The position numbers and the translations under genes were made by a program. From positions 924-6,626 of the forward strand of contig MFQB01000021.1 in assembly GCA_001784275.1 (NCBI GenBank): DNA of 5,703 nucleotides, given 5' to 3'. Below the pieces are notes generated by a model. The model was not told the DNA's origin. It ran no database searches and saw nothing but the letters and a program-made list of their open reading frames with translations. This DNA is from Candidatus Magasanikbacteria bacterium RIFCSPHIGHO2_02_FULL_47_14 (GTDB taxonomy: Bacteria > Patescibacteriota > Patescibacteriia > Magasanikbacterales > UBA922). Below, one piece after another: positions 5,703 through 5,703 of this stretch; within the stretch, counting starts at the first letter, position 1; the number at the start of each line of letters is the position of its first letter.

Positions 5703-5703
5703 A

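Noticed and set aside
1..5703. A new defence, mobile or CRISPR-like system in the window.
   Set aside because: All coding space is taken by recognisable housekeeping or transport families; I found no repeat array, transposase, integrase or toxin-antitoxin pair.

Overview
This window looks like an ordinary chromosomal stretch of a compact bacterial genome. It holds two convergent gene blocks with almost no spare DNA. Plus-strand genes fill positions 2-2493: the end of a SpoIID/LytB-type protein, a two-CBS-domain protein, and an ArsB/NhaD-superfamily (P-protein-like) permease. Minus-strand genes fill 2544-5702: the C-terminal part of an FtsK/SpoIIIE translocase, a RodZ-like membrane protein, and RecA. 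The blocks meet at a strong symmetric hairpin (2498-2526) that can terminate transcription from both sides.

Plus-strand block: the three genes are separated by only 5 and 6 bases, so they are very likely one transcript whose promoter lies left of the window. The SpoIID-like domain keeps the glutamate expected for peptidoglycan cleavage. The CBS protein is a likely adenosine-nucleotide sensor, and its position suggests it may gate or regulate the permease. No functional link between the SpoIID-like protein and the other two is shown.

Minus-strand block: ftsK and the RodZ-like gene are about 40 bases apart and probably cotranscribed. A hairpin plus T-tract overlaps the RodZ-like stop codon, so recA probably relies on its own promoter in the 158-base gap. 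That gap contains a good sigma70-type promoter candidate, a second weaker one, a perfect 6+6 inverted repeat just before recA, and an orphan Shine-Dalgarno-like motif. The order ftsK, rodZ-like, recA is a shortened form of the ftsK-ymfM-pgsA-cinA-recA order known from Firmicutes. DNA translocation, cell shape and recombination/repair genes are thus neighbours.

Organism: the standard bacterial code fits, because no in-frame TGA interrupts any of the conserved genes. Composition is moderate GC. None of the four visible start codons has a well-placed Shine-Dalgarno sequence. The RodZ-like protein has an Ig-like extracellular domain in place of the usual DUF4115, and ftsK has an extra acidic tail. 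Together these suggest, as an inference only, a Patescibacteria/CPR-type lineage (not the UGA-recoding Gracilibacteria or Absconditabacteria). I see no mobile element, CRISPR array, RNA gene or clearly new multi-gene system here. The points of interest are regulatory and architectural.
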